Assembly: GCA_946807835.1 (NCBI GenBank)
Contig: OX327699.1
Coordinates: forward strand, 994,501-1,058,500
Direction of reading: 5' to 3'
DNA: 64,000 bases
Source of the DNA: Ailanthus altissimus
Taxonomy: Eukaryota > Streptophyta > Magnoliopsida > Sapindales > Simaroubaceae
The notes beneath the pieces are model-generated. The model ran no database searches, was not told the DNA's origin, and was given only the letters and a program-made list of their open reading frames with translations. The position numbers were made by a program, and so were the translations under genes. Of this stretch, positions 61,345 to 64,000 are shown piece after piece (within the stretch, counting starts at the first letter, position 1; each line of letters begins with the position of its first letter).

Positions 61345-61995
61345 TACATGTCTTAGATGTATTCTCTATGATACCCTCAATCTTTGTTTTAAAATTTTTC
61401 AATTCAAAATCTCATTTTCTCTATCTAAACTCATATTTTTTTCAAAATTTCTAACCACCATAATCTCCACTAATATCTCATAAACTAAATTGCTTGAATT
61501 CTCATCAATTACTTCGCTATTATATGTACCATGATTTATCTATACCTCATCAACCATAATCTCTAACTTATTTCCTCTGCTAATGCTTAAAGTTTTAATT
61601 GAAGTTGTAACAACCACAGTGCTCAACACAACCTCATTAACTGAGTTGCTTGAATTTTCACTCGTAATTCCATTTATTTGACTCATACTTTCAATAATTC
61701 TTTTACTTTTACGTGTATCTTGATCCATTTAATCCTTAGAAAAGAATATCCTTTCAAGAATTTTTTTTAAAATCCGACTACCTTAACGGTTAACTATTAT
61801 TGTATATTTCTCAAATTTGTGGTGTTCTTAATATTCTGCTATACCTAGAGGATATTAAAATAATATCCCTTATATTTATCACATTTATATGTTAAAAATA
61901 TAAATCATCGATAACAACAATTTGAGCATTATTTTGGCTAGAACTTTAAAGAATGGAAGAAGGGTACTCTTTACTCCGCTCCAATATTAAATTCT

Positions 61996-63257
61996 CCATG
62001 CCATTATATCTGTCGGTTAACGTTAAGGACATGCGGAGTAATAATGTAATTGCACACATATAATGAAGACCATAAGGTAACGACACAATTGCACAAATTT
62101 AAACGAAAAAGCAAATGAAACAATGGCACTAGTGGTGTGTTGCTGCTGCTCGAGTGGACTTGACATCAACTCCAATACTAACAATCATTACGCTGCAAGA
62201 ATAGAGTTCAAGGAAATAGATTTTGGAGTAAAAACTGTGTTGGTATATATATAGTGCAAAGGAGATTTCGTTCCTGAAATCATCAAAATCCTACTTCATG
62301 TGTGGAAAAAAGAGAGATTTTTCATGATGAGAGTGAATGACTATTGAAGAATTTTCAGTGGCTTGAGCGATTGCGAAACAAAAAAAGTTGGAAGTTGAAA
62401 TGTGTAATGGAGGCAAGTGGTGTAACTTAAGTGTTTGAAATTTGGGTTTTACTTCATGATTACAATAGCTTGCCTCTAAACCGAAAATGCATTTACTTCC
62501 CTGTTAATGTAATATTGAATGGGTTTTAGTGAATTTATGTATGTTTCCATGATTTGTGTTCATAAACTAATGATAATTTTTAGATAATCATTGTCAGTTG
62601 TTGCAAATTGAACTAGTATTCTGTGTATATTTTTAGATAATCATTATCAGTTAGTGCAAAGTGAATTAATATTGTGCTTATGATGATTGACTCTCTGTCA
62701 TGGGTTTTACAAACTATGATATGAGTTTCTGATGAATAAGTATTGTGCGTATATGGCTCATTACCATGTGGTCGTCAAGTGGTGGATAGCATTCATTTTT
62801 AATTTGGGAGTTAAAAGTTTGAGTCTTTTTCTATATATGAGTAGAGGTAAATTTTTTAATAAAATAAATTTGCATTTTTATAAGTTTAAATTTGTGATCT
62901 GTGCCATAATGAATACTATTATTATATGAGCTGATAGACTTCAGCAGATTGTTGTAATATTAAAAAAAAAAGTATTGTGTATGCGCATTATCAAGTGTTG
63001 TTCATAAATATCAGTTTAGTTGTGTTGGTTTGCATTTTTATTTGTATTGAAATTTGTTTCAGTTTTCTTCATGGTCCACTTTTTTGTTGATATAACATTT
63101 TTGTTTATAAAATAAAAGTTGCTATATTTTTATTGGTTTTGTTTTTAATTTTTTATGTATGAAATCATATTTAGTGATATGAAGCTATGTGTAACCTTTT
63201 TAGATGTGTGATATATTAGGAATATAATATGAAAATTCTTAAAAACACATTGTTAAT
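61996..63257 (+). other. Non-coding 5' part of MULE copy B
   Basis: Near-identical counterpart of 37573-38878. The possible first exon from ATG 62123 is also present ('MALVVCCCCSSGLDINSNT') but closes sooner because a TA run is shorter. The tRNA-box-like repeat is at about 62770-62945. Confidence 0.5.
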
Positions 63258-63587
63258 ATGTACAATATTATGGGTGGGGATTTGAAAATTTCAAGAATTA
63301 CTATCGTGTTCATGATGGATTTTGCCTATAACCTGGCCTGCATTGATCCTGAAGAGATCAGTATAAATTTTGTTATTCGTAAGGCCTGCAAGCGGAGGAT
63401 AATGTCCGATGAGAAATTTCTGTTGGAAGTGATTCAACCATGGGATTTGAGAATGGTGGTGATTCCAGATGATGAAGGGTTGTTGAATTGCTGGCGAGAG
63501 CACAAGAACATACATATTTGCATTGGGGTTACTCCCACTTGCATCAATGCCTCCTGCAATGAGAGCATTTTTCATGGAATCAAATGA
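63258..63587 (+). pseudogene. MULE N-terminal (PB1-like) open frame, copy B
   Basis: 109 codons, closely matching 38879-39217. It differs by one inserted codon (an extra Met before 'DFAYNLAC'), a four-codon deletion after 'EEISI', and scattered substitutions. Both indels keep frame. It ends at the same TGA after 'FHGIK'. The shared stop and preserved frame mean the duplication involved an already shortened frame, or that the frame is spliced onward. Confidence 0.55.
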
Positions 63588-64000
63588 GCAACCTTTGCAA
63601 TAAAGCAAATGCACAAACATCATCTCAAACCAATGCACCACCTTATTCCCCCTGCTCAATCTCGTGCTCCTCTAAACCTCAAAGCATAATGCCAGCCAGA
63701 AAGCCAACGTAAATTTTTTCTTTAACAGCAAACTGCCAATCTCGGCCCAATACAGAACCTATTTTTTCAAACCCAAATGACATTGACTCTGATACTGAGG
63801 TTTATGTAAAAAAAACATACCTGAATGTTTTAGAACTCCCTCAAATAGTAAACTAGTAATTCCATTCCCATCCACCTTCAACATGGGATCCTCAAACCAC
63901 CATGATCCACCCATGTCACCTTGTACAAGTACAGTGCTATCCCAATGGACACTGAGGTAGACTATCAAGAAGAAGATGGGAATTTCGAACAACCAGATCC
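63588..64000 (+). pseudogene. Degenerate MULE linker, copy B
   Basis: Counterpart of 39218-39640 with the same pattern of stops. Minus-strand open frames here are shadows. Confidence 0.45.

Larger units (their letters stand above)
61345..64000 (+). mobile_element. Mutator-like element (MULE) copy B, partial at window end
   Basis: Colinear with MULE copy A (36251-36870 and 37573-39640), in the same orientation. Similarity is moderate in the first 600 bp and very high from about 61996 on. The TRIM of copy A is absent. The sequence runs to the last base of the window, so its right edge is unknown. Confidence 0.75.

Overview
The window is nuclear DNA from a flowering plant, most likely a eudicot. 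It is strongly AT-rich and holds one intact intron-containing gene, with GT..AG introns of 106 and 209 bp. Most of the rest is plant mobile DNA: Ty3/gypsy and Ty1/copia LTR retrotransposons, a Mutator-like (MULE) family in two copies, a miniature LTR element, a SINE and a TIR element. Nothing looks bacterial, viral or organellar. I cannot name the species from sequence alone.

Layout. 1-4.4 kb: old gypsy element whose RT/integrase core is lost. 4.4-6.9 kb: AT-rich spacer with a possible miniature LTR remnant. 6.95-12.56 kb: decayed copia element whose 5' LTR was split by a second element, now a 2.84-kb gypsy solo LTR with a perfect 5-bp target duplication. 13.0-13.94 kb: TIR element with internal tandem repeats. 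15.98-16.12 kb: 106-bp SINE between perfect 18-bp duplications. 19.9-21.7 kb: the only convincing host gene, a three-exon MATE transporter closest to Arabidopsis DTX54. 23.09-28.51 kb: nearly complete copia element with stop codons. 28.5-36.2 kb: AT-rich spacer with old repeats and a foldback. 36.25-40.93 kb: MULE copy A carrying a 618-bp TRIM-like element. 41-44 kb: retroelement leader/LTR debris and a 129-bp tandem repeat with G-box cores. 44.39-49.78 kb: second copia element, minus strand. 50.755-61.063 kb: full-length gypsy element on the minus strand, with 2.85-kb LTRs and a perfect CTTCT duplication. 61.35-64.0 kb: MULE copy B, running off the window.

How it fits together. The nested insertions give a relative chronology: copia remnant older than the gypsy LTR inside it, and MULE A older than its TRIM insertion. 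The 2.85-kb LTR family occurs three times, as one solo LTR and one complete element. The MATE gene is the only evidently functional protein-coding locus. It sits between retroelement clusters, with a copia insertion starting about 1.35 kb downstream of its stop codon.

I found no convincing novel biological system. The most informative signals are a clustered patch of differences between the gypsy LTRs, stop codons in frame-intact polyproteins, the TRIM present in one MULE copy but not the other, and in-frame indels in the MULE N-terminal ORF.
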